Below, one piece after another: positions 1 to 7,004 of a DNA stretch of 13,535 nucleotides. Position numbers and translations under genes: made by a program. Below the pieces are notes generated by a model. The model was not told the origin of the DNA. It did no database searches and saw only the letters and a list, made by a program, of their open reading frames with translations. Position 1 is the stretch's first letter, and every line of letters starts with the position of its first letter. Origin of the DNA: Maribacter sp. (GTDB taxonomy: Bacteria; Bacteroidota; Bacteroidia; Flavobacteriales; Flavobacteriaceae); contig QILY01000218.1 in assembly GCA_003232155.1 (NCBI GenBank), positions 1 through 13,535 on the forward strand, read 5' to 3'.

Positions 1-1202
1 TTTTTCATATCAATATTCAAAATGCTTAAAAAGCCATTCATTTCGACTTCGGGAGGGGTGAATTCTATAATTTCAGCTCCTTTGGCTTTCAGGTTTTCTA
101 TGGTAGCTTTATAAATTGAATCACTCTCCATCAAAGAAGTAAAAACACCCAAACGCATTGCCGCAAAATCTGTTGGGTGCATACCTGCCATTATAATTTC
201 TGAATAATGCTGATTTATAGAGGCTATATCGGCAGGATCGTAACCGGTCATAGCTGATAATAAGATTCCGTTATCAATAGTATTCCTTGTCATAGGGCCC
301 GGTGTGTCCAATGTACTGGAAATAGGAAACAAACCAATAGTTGGTTTTAAACCTACTACTGAATTCTGGCTACTAGGAGATAAAATAGACCCTGAAGTTT
401 CAGTACCTACTGCGGCAACAGCATAACTAGCTGCCATTGAAGTACCACTACCCGAACTGGAGCCCCCAGTTTCAAAAACCCTTCTCCCATAAGGGTTTAA
501 GGTTTGCCCGCCAACGGCACTATACCCGACTGGACAACCGCTACATAAAAAATAGGCCCATTCACTTAAATTCACCTTACCTAAAATTAAAGCGCCGTTT
601 GTTTTTAACTGTTTTACAATAAAGGCATCTTCTACTTCATTATCCACTAAAGCAATAGCGCCCGCCGTAGTTTTCATACCCGCAGTATTAATGTTATCCT
701 TTAAAAGGATGGGCATACCATAAATAGGATGTTTTGTACTAGGTGCGTTTCCATCTGCTTTTAGCTTGTCTAATTGTCTTGCTTGCACAACTACATCTTT
801 ATTTAGTGCAATTATAGTATTAAGTGTTGTAGTATTATCTAACTCATATTTATAAATACGGTACAGGTAAAAAAGTACTAATTGCTCATAGGTAAAGGAG
901 TCCCCTTCAATACTTCTTCCAAGATCAAAGATATTTTTTTCAAGTATTAAGGGTTTTAGAGCTTCGTATTCGGCTTCTGTCATTTTAGAAACCTCATGGT
1001 ACAAGGGTAAGAAAACCTCATTTTTATTCAATATTTTAGACTGAATAAGCTTGTACTGCATTCTACCGATCTTGTGGTCTTTGTTAGCAGCTACTTCTGT
1101 AGAGTCATTATAACTTTCCCATAAAATGATTGTCTCTTCTTTTGGTTGTTCTTTACAAGAAAATGCAATCCCTATTAATACTAATAGAACGAGTCGTTTC
1201 AT
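1..1202 (-). CDS. Amidase signature family lipoprotein (C-terminus off the window)
   Basis: This is the first 400 codons of an amidase-signature hydrolase, still open at the left edge. The family cleaves C-N amide bonds with a Ser-cisSer-Lys triad. The N-terminus has a short hydrophobic stretch ending in IAFSC, so Cys16 is a likely lipidation site and the enzyme is probably anchored in the cell envelope. Visible motifs are PILLKDNINT (Lys168, expected catalytic Lys), GGSSSGSG at 246-253 (cis-Ser) and GTETSGSILSP, whose GSI serine (Ser272) is the expected nucleophile, followed by VVGLKPT. The usual Arg after GSI is Leu here, which occurs in larger amidases. The ATG at 1202 is chosen because it gives the lipoprotein signal. 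It lies 13 bases after the DUF2911 stop, so it is probably co-transcribed with ftsY. The substrate is unknown; a peptide amidase or other secreted amidase is possible. Confidence 0.9.
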   Translation of the reverse strand, partial: MKRLVLLVLIGIAFSCKEQPKEETIILWESYNDSTEVAANKDHKIGRMQYKLIQSKILNKNEVFLPLYHEVSKMTEAEYEALKPLILEKNIFDLGRSIEGDSFTYEQLVLFYLYRIYKYELDNTTTLNTIIALNKDVVVQARQLDKLKADGNAPSTKHPIYGMPILLKDNINTAGMKTTAGAIALVDNEVEDAFIVKQLKTNGALILGKVNLSEWAYFLCSGCPVGYSAVGGQTLNPYGRRVFETGGSSSGSGTSMAASYAVAAVGTETSGSILSPSSQNSVVGLKPTIGLFPISSTLDTPGPMTRNTIDNGILLSAMTGYDPADIASINQHYSEIIMAGMHPTDFAAMRLGVFTSLMESDSIYKATIENLKAKGAEIIEFTPPEVEMNGFLSILNIDMK

Positions 1203-1215
1203 AGTGTTTATTTTT

Positions 1216-2097
1216 TTAATTTTTAATTTCCAACTGTTTGGTCCAAAGCGCAATGTTCTTTTGATTCATACGAACAAATTCATCTTTGCCCTGTTCTTGA
1301 GCCAGTTCTAAAGATTTTTGAGCAGAAACAATGGCAGGTGCATAGTCCTTTAAGCCCGCTTGGGCCAAAGATTTTACCCGATGAAAATAGTAGGTATCGC
1401 CACCAAGCGCCAAAGCTTTATTTAAATATTCCAAAGCTTCAGAATATTTTATTTCTTGTTCTACATAATAGCGTGCCACTTCATAATATGTTTGAGCTGA
1501 TGGCCCAGGCTGCAATTCTTTCGCAATTTGCTCTTCCATCATTGCTTTTGTATCGACCGATATTGGAATACTAACACTGGTGTTCTCCCAGCTCCAAATC
1601 ATATCCGCACTATTATGTGTTATATTATCAAAGGCTATCAAAAAATTCTCTTGAAAGCTTACTTCGGAATTCGGTTTTACTTTTATTCGGAAAGCATCTT
1701 CTTCAGGATTATAATTTTTACGACCGTCGCCCCAATGTCCCGTATTTTTATGAAAAACAATTTCCCATTCATTTTCTTCAGGAAAAGCATATAATGCATA
1801 GGTACCTTTAAGCAAGGTATTCCCTAAAACAAAAACATCTGTATCTACGGTAATCTTAGTTGATTCATTGGCGCCCACCCGCCAAATTCTTCCATACGGT
1901 ACTAAACCCTTTTTTTCATCCGGAAGGTTTCCAAAAACTTTACGGCCCCGTACAGCTGGCCTTGAGTAATTTACCTTAATTGTTGTAAAACCAACTTCTT
2001 GAACAACCGTAGCAGCAGGACTTGCCTTTGGATGTTTCAGTTGTGCCAATGTTATTGACATTACAAAAAAGAAGACAATAGCTAGTTTTGTTTTCAC
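1216..2097 (-). CDS. Secreted DUF2911 protein with C-terminal TPR repeats
   Basis: The 293-residue protein starts with a signal peptide (MKTKLAIVFFFVMSITLAQ, likely cut near residues 18-19), then the DUF2911 domain, roughly residues 22-175, with the family hallmarks SRPAVRGRKVFG, GRIWRVGANE and GTYALYA. Residues about 200-285 look like two or three TPR-type helical repeats (EVARYYVEQEIKYSEALEYL, then YAPAIVSAQKSLELA). The biochemical role of DUF2911 is not established; the domain is common in exported proteins of Bacteroidota. The start is a GTG whose G is the last base of the ftsY TAG stop (TAGTG on the minus strand), which suggests translational coupling. No better in-frame ATG would keep the signal peptide. 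The amidase gene follows after 13 bases. The location, periplasmic or outer, is inferred from the signal peptide only. Confidence 0.88.
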   Translation of the reverse strand: MKTKLAIVFFFVMSITLAQLKHPKASPAATVVQEVGFTTIKVNYSRPAVRGRKVFGNLPDEKKGLVPYGRIWRVGANESTKITVDTDVFVLGNTLLKGTYALYAFPEENEWEIVFHKNTGHWGDGRKNYNPEEDAFRIKVKPNSEVSFQENFLIAFDNITHNSADMIWSWENTSVSIPISVDTKAMMEEQIAKELQPGPSAQTYYEVARYYVEQEIKYSEALEYLNKALALGGDTYYFHRVKSLAQAGLKDYAPAIVSAQKSLELAQEQGKDEFVRMNQKNIALWTKQLEIKN

Positions 2098-3056
2098 TAG
2101 TTTATATTAAAAAATGAATCAACAAACTCATGTTTGTTAAAAACCTGTAAGTCTTCAATACCTTCACCTACCCCAATATATTTTACAGGAATCTGAAACT
2201 GGTCAGAAATACCAATAACTACTCCTCCTTTTGCCGTACCATCTAATTTAGTAACAGCTAAAGATGTTACTTCGGTCGCTTTGGTGAATTGTTTCGCCTG
2301 CTCAAAAGCATTTTGCCCAGTAGAACCATCTAAAACCAATAATACATCATGCGGAGTACCATCAATCACTTTTTGCATTACTCTTTTTATTTTTGACAAT
2401 TCATTCATCAAATTCACTTTGTTATGCAACCTGCCAGCGGTATCAATGATAACCACATCAGCATTTTGGGTAACAGCAGAACTTAGCGTATCAAAAGCCA
2501 CAGAGGCTGGATCACTGCCCATACTTTGTTTAATAACAGGAACACCGACCCTATCGGCCCAAACCTGTAATTGATCAATAGCTGCAGCTCTAAAAGTATC
2601 ACCCGCACCTAAAACAACTTTCAAGCCCTTTTTTTTAAATTGATATGCCAATTTGCCTATAGTGGTGGTCTTACCAACACCATTAACGCCAACCACCATA
2701 ATTACATAAGGTTTTTTATCATCAGGTATACTATATTCGATTTCATCGGCTACATTGGTTTGTGAAAGAAGACCAGCAATCTCTTCTCGTAAAATAGTAT
2801 TAAGTTCATCAGTACCCATATACTTATCTTCGGATACTCTTGCTTCAATACGATCGATAATTTTTAAAGTAGTATCAACCCCTACATCAGAAGACACCAA
2901 TACTTCTTCTAAATTATCTAAAACCTCAGCATCTACTTTAGATTTACCAGCCACAGCTTTTCCTAATTTGGATAAAAAGCTCGTCTTGGTCTTCTCTAAT
3001 CCCTTGTCGAGAGTTTCTTTTTTTTCTGAAGAAAATATCTTTTTAAATAAGCCCAT
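2097..3056 (-). CDS. ftsY: Signal recognition particle receptor FtsY
   Basis: FtsY is the membrane-associated GTPase that receives ribosome-SRP complexes and hands nascent membrane proteins to the SecYEG translocon. All NG-domain motifs are present: a helical N domain (about 25-100), the P-loop GVNGVGKT (123-130), DTFRAAAIDQL (153-163), DTAGR (205-209) and TKLDG (269-273), ending in the usual GVGEGIEDLQVF. At 319 residues it is the short form, with only about 25 residues before the N domain (MGLFKKIFSSEKK), so the long acidic A domain of the E. coli protein is absent and the basic N-terminal helix probably binds lipid. A TAnnTTTG element at 3079-3086 sits just upstream and after a terminator, so ftsY probably has its own promoter. 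Its stop overlaps the next start by one base. Confidence 0.97.
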   Translation of the reverse strand: MGLFKKIFSSEKKETLDKGLEKTKTSFLSKLGKAVAGKSKVDAEVLDNLEEVLVSSDVGVDTTLKIIDRIEARVSEDKYMGTDELNTILREEIAGLLSQTNVADEIEYSIPDDKKPYVIMVVGVNGVGKTTTIGKLAYQFKKKGLKVVLGAGDTFRAAAIDQLQVWADRVGVPVIKQSMGSDPASVAFDTLSSAVTQNADVVIIDTAGRLHNKVNLMNELSKIKRVMQKVIDGTPHDVLLVLDGSTGQNAFEQAKQFTKATEVTSLAVTKLDGTAKGGVVIGISDQFQIPVKYIGVGEGIEDLQVFNKHEFVDSFFNIN

Positions 3057-3078
3057 AGTGTTTATAAAATCGTTTTAC

Positions 3079-3086
3079 CAAAGATA
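3079..3086 (-). promoter_or_regulatory. Putative ftsY promoter -7 element
   Basis: The minus strand reads TATCTTTG, an exact match to the Bacteroidota -7 consensus TAnnTTTG, 22 bases before the ftsY ATG. It would place a start site near 3073 and a leader of about 17 bases. No convincing TTTG -33 element is seen about 20 bases upstream, where the terminator stem lies, so the call is tentative. Confidence 0.4.
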
Positions 3087-3124
3087 TAAAAATTAAAAAG
3101 CCTCTTTCGTACGAAAGAGGCTTT
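3087..3124 (-). terminator. Palindromic intrinsic terminator after the rpmB-rpmG-DUF4295 operon
   Basis: Bases 3097-3124 form a perfect 28-base palindrome (14-bp arms around GTAC; arm sequence AAGCCTCTTTC). On the minus strand it is followed by TTAATTTTTAT, the U-rich tail expected of an intrinsic terminator. It lies 23 bases after the DUF4295 stop and before the ftsY -7 element. The plus-strand side ends in TTTAAAATCC and is a weaker terminator. Confidence 0.85.
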
Positions 3125-3147
3125 AAAATCCATTCTTGTTGAGTTAG

Positions 3148-3300
3148 CTATTTCTTAGCAATCCATTCGTTCACCATTTCGGGTGTCATAACAGATTCTA
3201 CAAAAGTATAGGCTCCAGTTTTAGGTGACTTTACCATTTTAACGGCTTTTGTCAATCTCTTTGAACTTGTCTGTAAACTTGCTACTGTTTTCTTTGCCAT
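3148..3300 (-). CDS. DUF4295 small ribosome-associated protein
   Basis: This 50-residue basic protein begins MAKKTVASLQTSSKRLTKAV and ends EMVNEWIAKK. It matches the DUF4295 family, a short protein found in Bacteroidota directly after rpmG. From memory, the cryo-EM structure of the Flavobacterium johnsoniae ribosome assigned a protein of this family to the large subunit (named bL38); I could not verify that here. The Lys/Arg-rich N-terminal half fits rRNA contact. The ATG at 3300 is 44 bases after the rpmG stop and the TAG is at 3148-3150. It is co-transcribed with rpmB and rpmG, and a strong terminator follows. Confidence 0.93.
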   Translation of the reverse strand: MAKKTVASLQTSSKRLTKAVKMVKSPKTGAYTFVESVMTPEMVNEWIAKK

Positions 3301-3344
3301 GACTTTATATCTTTTATTTTCATTCCCTTAAAAAGAGAATCAAC

Positions 3345-3527
3345 TTATTTTATTTCTTTATGAACGGTCATTTTCTTCAAAATAGGGTTGAATTTTTTAA
3401 TTTCCATCCTTTCTGGAGTGTTCTTCTTGTTTTTTGTAGTAATATAACGAGAAGTTCCTGGTTGACCAGATTCTTTATGCTCGGTACATTCTAATATAAC
3501 TTGAATTCTGTTGCCTCTTTTTGCCAT
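3345..3527 (-). CDS. rpmG: Large-subunit ribosomal protein bL33, zinc-free form
   Basis: This is ribosomal protein bL33, which binds 23S rRNA near the E site. The 60-residue sequence has the expected MAKRGNRIQVILECTEH start and the RYITTKNKKNTPERMEIKKFNP core. Only one Cys is present, and both CxxC pairs of the zinc-binding form are missing, so this is the C-minus, zinc-independent type. It sits 20 bases after rpmB and 44 bases before the DUF4295 gene in one transcription unit. The start ATG at 3527 follows an A/T-rich leader without a Shine-Dalgarno motif. Confidence 0.97.
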   Translation of the reverse strand: MAKRGNRIQVILECTEHKESGQPGTSRYITTKNKKNTPERMEIKKFNPILKKMTVHKEIK

Positions 3528-3547
3528 TGTAATCTAAATTTTATGGA

Positions 3548-3784
3548 TTATTTTACCAACCCTTTTGCTTTCGCGTCTTTTAAAACAGCAGAAATACCTT
3601 TTTTGTTGATTATTTTCAACGCCTTGGCAGAAACTTTTAAAGTTATCCAACGGTTTTCTTCAGGAATATAAAAACGTTTTTTAGAAAGATTTACATTAAA
3701 TCTTCTTCTTGTTTTATTGATAGAGAATGATACGTTGTTTCCGAACATCGCTCTTTTCCCCGTAATTTCACAAACTTTTGACAT
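3548..3784 (-). CDS. rpmB: Large-subunit ribosomal protein bL28
   Basis: This is ribosomal protein bL28, a 78-residue large-subunit protein involved in late assembly and subunit joining. The start MSKVCEITGKRAMFGNNVSF and the Lys/Arg-rich KTRRRFNVNLSKKRF segment are diagnostic, followed by the RWITLKVSAKALK core. Cys5 is the only cysteine, so the CxxC pairs of zinc-binding bL28 are absent. It is the first gene of the rpmB-rpmG-DUF4295 unit, with a good -33/-7 promoter upstream at 3809-3840. The leader (AAAAAAATAGCACAATG) is A-rich and lacks a Shine-Dalgarno motif. Confidence 0.97.
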   Translation of the reverse strand: MSKVCEITGKRAMFGNNVSFSINKTRRRFNVNLSKKRFYIPEENRWITLKVSAKALKIINKKGISAVLKDAKAKGLVK

Positions 3785-3808
3785 TGTGCTATTTTTTTAA
3801 ACAGGCTG

Positions 3809-3840
3809 CAAATTTATATCATTTTTATGGGACGGGCAAA
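3809..3840 (-). promoter_or_regulatory. Bacteroidota-type promoter for the rpmB operon
   Basis: The minus strand shows TTTG (3837-3840), a 20-base spacer, then TAAATTTG (3809-3816), exact matches to the -33 TTTG and -7 TAnnTTTG elements of Bacteroidota promoters. Start-site spacing predicts transcription from near 3802, giving a leader of about 18 bases before rpmB. The -33 element lies 9 bases beyond the cinA stop codon. Confidence 0.7.
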
Positions 3841-3848
3841 ATTCTACT

Positions 3849-5099
3849 TCAGAATTTTAAAATTTCTTTTTGCAGTAATTCAAATGCCTTGTTTACAGAC
3901 TTTTGAATGATTCTAGTTCGGTGATTTCCCATCATAAACTTTTCGGCATAAACTCCGTTTGGTGATGCAATCGCAATAAAGACTGTACCAATATCTGCAT
4001 CTGAATCCCCTTTACTTGGTCCGGCGTTTCCTGTTGTAGCTACGGCGAAGTCTGTTTTTAGAAGTTTTTGCACATTTTCAGCCATTGCTTTGGCCACTTC
4101 AGCACTTACCCCAGAATGCTTTTCAATAACTTCTTTTGAAACCTTGAGCACATTTACCTTTGTTTCAGTGGCATAACTAACCACGCTTCCTTTAAAATAT
4201 GTTGAAGCACCTGGTAATGAAGTAATACATTGTGCTATTTTACCACCTGTACAACTCTCAGCGGTAGCCAAGGTCATCTCTTTCCTTGTAAATAATTTCG
4301 CTACTACTTCTTCTAGCGTTTCTTCATCTTCAATACCATAAATATAATCACCAATAAGCGGGTACAACTTCTGCATTTCTTCTTCAATTGCATTAGCTAT
4401 TTGTGATTTATCAGAACCCTTGGCAGTTAAACGCAATCTTACTTTACCTAAATTGGGCAAATATGCCAATTTAATATAGGGTGGTAAATTATCTTCCCAA
4501 TCTTCAATCTTATCAGCAAGTGCACTTTCGCCAATGCCATAAGTCACCAATGTTTTATGCAAAATATAAGGCCGTTCGAATTCAGATACTATTTTAGGGA
4601 TAACTGCATCTTTCATCAAATTTTTCATTTCAAAAGGAACTCCCGGTAATGAAACGTATACGGTTCCTTCATCTTTTATCCACATACCTGGTGCGGTACC
4701 GTAAGCATTGTGCAATGCCTTAGCTTTTGATAGCACCAAGGCTTGCTTTCTATTAATATCAGAAATAGGCACAGTAGTAATATATTTTTTGAAAAGTGCC
4801 TCTACATGCTCCAAAACTTCTTTGTTCTCGACCAGAACATCATCAAAATATTCGCAAAAAGTATGTTTGGTAATATCATCTTTGGTAGGACCCAAGCCGC
4901 CTGTAACAATTATAATTCTCGCATTGTTCTTCGCATTTTCAAGAGCTTTTAATATTTGTTCCCTATCATCTTGAACAGATGTAATTTGATATACAGAAAC
5001 CCCTATCTTATTTAGTTCTTTACTAATAAAAGCGGAATTGGTGTCAACAATTTGGCCAATGAGAATCTCATCGCCAATTGTAATAATTTCTGCGAACAT
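3849..5099 (-). CDS. cinA: CinA family protein (competence/damage-inducible protein A)
   Basis: The 416 residues hold the full two-domain CinA layout. The N-terminal molybdopterin-binding-like domain (1-170) has GDEILIGQIVDTNS, VTGGLGPTKDD and LPGVPFEM. The C-terminal CinA/PncC domain starts near 260 and has TAESCTGGKIAQ (Ser282 in the ESCTGG motif) and TTGNAGPSKGD. In characterised relatives the C-terminal domain deamidates nicotinamide mononucleotide and the N-terminal domain can act on ADP-ribose or related pyrophosphates, so a role in pyridine nucleotide recycling is likely; which activities this protein has is inferred. The name comes from Gram-positive competence loci and does not prove a role in transformation here. 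Its ATG shares one base with the stop of the HPt gene (TAATG), so it is translationally coupled. Confidence 0.95.
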   Translation of the reverse strand: MFAEIITIGDEILIGQIVDTNSAFISKELNKIGVSVYQITSVQDDREQILKALENAKNNARIIIVTGGLGPTKDDITKHTFCEYFDDVLVENKEVLEHVEALFKKYITTVPISDINRKQALVLSKAKALHNAYGTAPGMWIKDEGTVYVSLPGVPFEMKNLMKDAVIPKIVSEFERPYILHKTLVTYGIGESALADKIEDWEDNLPPYIKLAYLPNLGKVRLRLTAKGSDKSQIANAIEEEMQKLYPLIGDYIYGIEDEETLEEVVAKLFTRKEMTLATAESCTGGKIAQCITSLPGASTYFKGSVVSYATETKVNVLKVSKEVIEKHSGVSAEVAKAMAENVQKLLKTDFAVATTGNAGPSKGDSDADIGTVFIAIASPNGVYAEKFMMGNHRTRIIQKSVNKAFELLQKEILKF

Positions 5100-5437
5100 T
5101 ATAGATTGAAGTCTTTCTTAAGTTCTGAAACTACTTGTTCAATATCTCTTTTAAGATTGGGAAAAACTTCTTGAATCTCAGACATATTGTTCTCACTTTT
5201 GCCTAAAGTTTCAATTTCTAAAGCCGCGGCACGAGTTTGCTCCATTCCCAATAAATCAACATTAGGTTTTATTTTATGGGCCAGTTGATATACTTTCTCA
5301 TAGTGTCCTTCATTCAAAGCTTTCTCCAGGCCCTCTAAATCTTGAGGTACTTCTTCTAAGAATACTGAAATTACAGAAGTAATGAATTCTTCATCACCAT
5401 CAGCCATTTCCTTTACTTTATCTAGACTGTATATCAT
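5099..5437 (-). CDS. Single-domain HPt phosphotransfer protein
   Basis: The 112-residue protein is a stand-alone histidine phosphotransfer domain: an all-helical pattern with the phospho-acceptor motif QLAHKIKPNVDLLGM, in which His54 is the expected phosphorylation site. Such proteins carry phosphate between hybrid sensor kinases and response regulators. The usual Gly after HxxK is Pro here (AHKIKPN), which from memory is common in Bacteroidota HPt domains. No kinase, receiver or output domain is encoded nearby, so its partners are elsewhere. It begins at the base after the upstream FAH-family stop and its stop overlaps the cinA start by one base, so the three genes are expressed together. 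Phosphorelay membership is inferred from the domain; no function is proven. Confidence 0.9.
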   Translation of the reverse strand: MIYSLDKVKEMADGDEEFITSVISVFLEEVPQDLEGLEKALNEGHYEKVYQLAHKIKPNVDLLGMEQTRAAALEIETLGKSENNMSEIQEVFPNLKRDIEQVVSELKKDFNL

Positions 5438-6049
5438 CTATTTAATTTTTAAAGCGAAGAGTTCATACTCTTCCAACATACCCGAAAGATAGTCATTTAC
5501 CTCTATTTTACCAACCCCAGCAGGTGTACCTGTAAAAATAATATCGCCTTTTTTTAACATAAAAAAACTAGATACATATGAAATAAGTTCATCTACCTTC
5601 CACAACATCAGGCTTGTATTTCCCTTTTGAACCTCAACATCATTCTTTAACAAATAGAAATTTAAATTGTTCAGATCCTTAAAATTTGATTTTGCAAGCC
5701 ACTTTCCTATAACAGCAGCACCATCAAAGCCTTTGGCTTTTTCCCAAGGAAGGCCTTTCTCTTTTAATTTAGATTGCAAATCCCTTGCGGTAAAATCGAT
5801 ACCCAAACTAACTTCATCATAATAGGTATGTGCAAATTTTTTATCAATATGCTTACCCACTTTTTTGATTTTCACCAATACTTCAACCTCATAATGTATC
5901 TCATTTGAAAATTCAGGAATATAAAAATCTTGTTCTTTGGGCAAAACGGCCGAATCAGGCTTAATAAATACTACAGGCTCATCTGGCCGCTCGTTAGCGA
6001 GTTCTTCTATATGGGCGGCATAATTTCTACCAATGCAGATTATTTTCAT
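5438..6049 (-). CDS. Fumarylacetoacetate hydrolase (FAH) family protein
   Basis: This 203-residue protein is a compact FAH-fold enzyme, close in size to FAHD1-type acylpyruvate hydrolases and oxaloacetate decarboxylases. The metal-binding residues are visible: Glu54 and Glu56 in HYEVEV and Asp85 in GIDFTARD, followed by LPWEKAKGFDGAAVIG and the closing FTGTPAGVG. It opens with IICIGRNYAAHIEELANE, typical of the family. The substrate cannot be read from sequence; a small 2-oxo or acylpyruvate acid is likely. It is the first gene of the operon with the HPt gene and cinA, with no bases between it and the HPt gene. The start ATG at 6049 follows TTAACAAATG, an A-rich leader; no exact promoter match was seen before it. 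Confidence 0.93.
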   Translation of the reverse strand: MKIICIGRNYAAHIEELANERPDEPVVFIKPDSAVLPKEQDFYIPEFSNEIHYEVEVLVKIKKVGKHIDKKFAHTYYDEVSLGIDFTARDLQSKLKEKGLPWEKAKGFDGAAVIGKWLAKSNFKDLNNLNFYLLKNDVEVQKGNTSLMLWKVDELISYVSSFFMLKKGDIIFTGTPAGVGKIEVNDYLSGMLEEYELFALKIK

Positions 6050-6114
6050 TTGTTAAGAGCCTGTTTAAAAGTTCAATCGCAAAGCAGTAAATAAATGAAT
6101 ACGGTATATCATAT

Positions 6115-6891
6115 TTAACCTAGCTTGTTATTCAACTTATTGAGTTTGATCTGGGTCAATACTTTCTTTGTATAAAGGGGGAAATCCGCATTCAGAATCC
6201 AGCTAAAATAACCTGGTTCCTTTTCCAAAACATCATTTACCTTTTTGCCTTTATGCTTACCAAATGAAAATATTTCATCATCATCTTCGTCAAAAATCAA
6301 AAATCCTGCAAAATCAGCAAACTTTCGATGTGTTGAGAATTCAGCCAATTTTTTAATATTATTTTCCAATTCTGGGTAACGGTCTAACTGAGAGAGCAAT
6401 ACCTCATACGTTGCATTGGTATCTGCCTCGGCACTATGGGCATTGGTTAAATCTTTACCGCAATAGAATTTATAGGCGGCACCAAGTGTTCTTTTTTCCA
6501 TCTTATGAAAAATAGTCTGCACATCGACCGAAACCATATTTTTCATATCAAAATCGATACCGGAACGCAGCATTTCTTCTGCTAAAAGAGGAATATCAAA
6601 ACGGTCAGAGTTGAACCCGCCCAAATCACTGTCCTGTATCATTTGATAGATTTCTTTGGAAAGTTCTTTAAAAATAGGTTCATTGGCTACTTTTTCATTG
6701 GATATACCATGAATGGCAATCACCTCATCAGGAATATGAACTTCTGGGTTTACCAACCAGGTTTTACTTTCTTTGTTTCCGTTGGGAAAGATTTTAAGTA
6801 TAGCTATTTCTACTACTCTGTCTTTAGCAATATTTGTGCCCGTAGTTTCTAAATCAAAAAAACAAATGGGTCGGGTAAGTTGTAATTCCAT
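6115..6891 (-). CDS. DnaQ-like DEDDh 3'-5' exonuclease with C-terminal accessory domain
   Basis: The N-terminal 175 residues carry the three exonuclease motifs of the DnaQ/RNase T class: ExoI FFDLETTGTN (Asp13, Glu15), ExoII GGFNSDRFDIPLL (Asp99) and ExoIII HSAEADTNAT (His152, Asp157), so all DEDDh catalytic residues are present. After an acidic linker (DEDDDE, 201-206) a second small domain begins FSFGKHKGKKVNDV and runs to about 245, resembling the DUF3820-like module found at the end of some exonuclease-X-type proteins. It is not fused to a polymerase and may act in DNA repair, proofreading or RNA trimming; the substrate is unknown. A TAnnTTTG element lies 20 bases upstream, so it may be transcribed separately from the E2 gene. 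The FAH-family gene follows 65 bases downstream. Confidence 0.93.
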   Translation of the reverse strand: MELQLTRPICFFDLETTGTNIAKDRVVEIAILKIFPNGNKESKTWLVNPEVHIPDEVIAIHGISNEKVANEPIFKELSKEIYQMIQDSDLGGFNSDRFDIPLLAEEMLRSGIDFDMKNMVSVDVQTIFHKMEKRTLGAAYKFYCGKDLTNAHSAEADTNATYEVLLSQLDRYPELENNIKKLAEFSTHRKFADFAGFLIFDEDDDEIFSFGKHKGKKVNDVLEKEPGYFSWILNADFPLYTKKVLTQIKLNKLNNKLG

Positions 6892-6910
6892 TCTTTGGGT
6901 TTGTTTACAT

Positions 6911-6918
6911 CAAAGATA
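6911..6918 (-). promoter_or_regulatory. Putative -7 element for the exonuclease gene
   Basis: The minus strand reads TATCTTTG, an exact TAnnTTTG match, 20 bases before the exonuclease ATG. The predicted start site is near 6905 with a leader of about 13 bases. The -33 position offers only a partial match (ATTTTAC), so confidence is moderate. Confidence 0.4.
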
Positions 6919-6980
6919 AATTTTACATACAATCAGTAAAATAATTCGTACTATGAACTCGTCTTGAATTTTTGTTTGTA

Positions 6981-7004
6981 TAAAAAAGAAGATTAAACTT
7001 CTCT
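6981..7004 (-). terminator. Weak hairpin terminator overlapping the E2 stop codon
   Basis: On the minus strand, AGAGAAG, a six-base loop and CTTCTTT form a short stem (seven pairs, one of them G-T) followed by TTTTTTAT. The hairpin spans the E2 TAA. It is short and A/T-rich, so it may be only a partial terminator between E2 and the exonuclease gene. Confidence 0.35.

Noticed and set aside
2755..3096. A 113-codon plus-strand frame across ftsY
   Set aside because: It is antisense to the FtsY N domain and its composition is Ser/Thr-rich, as expected from a reversed frame.
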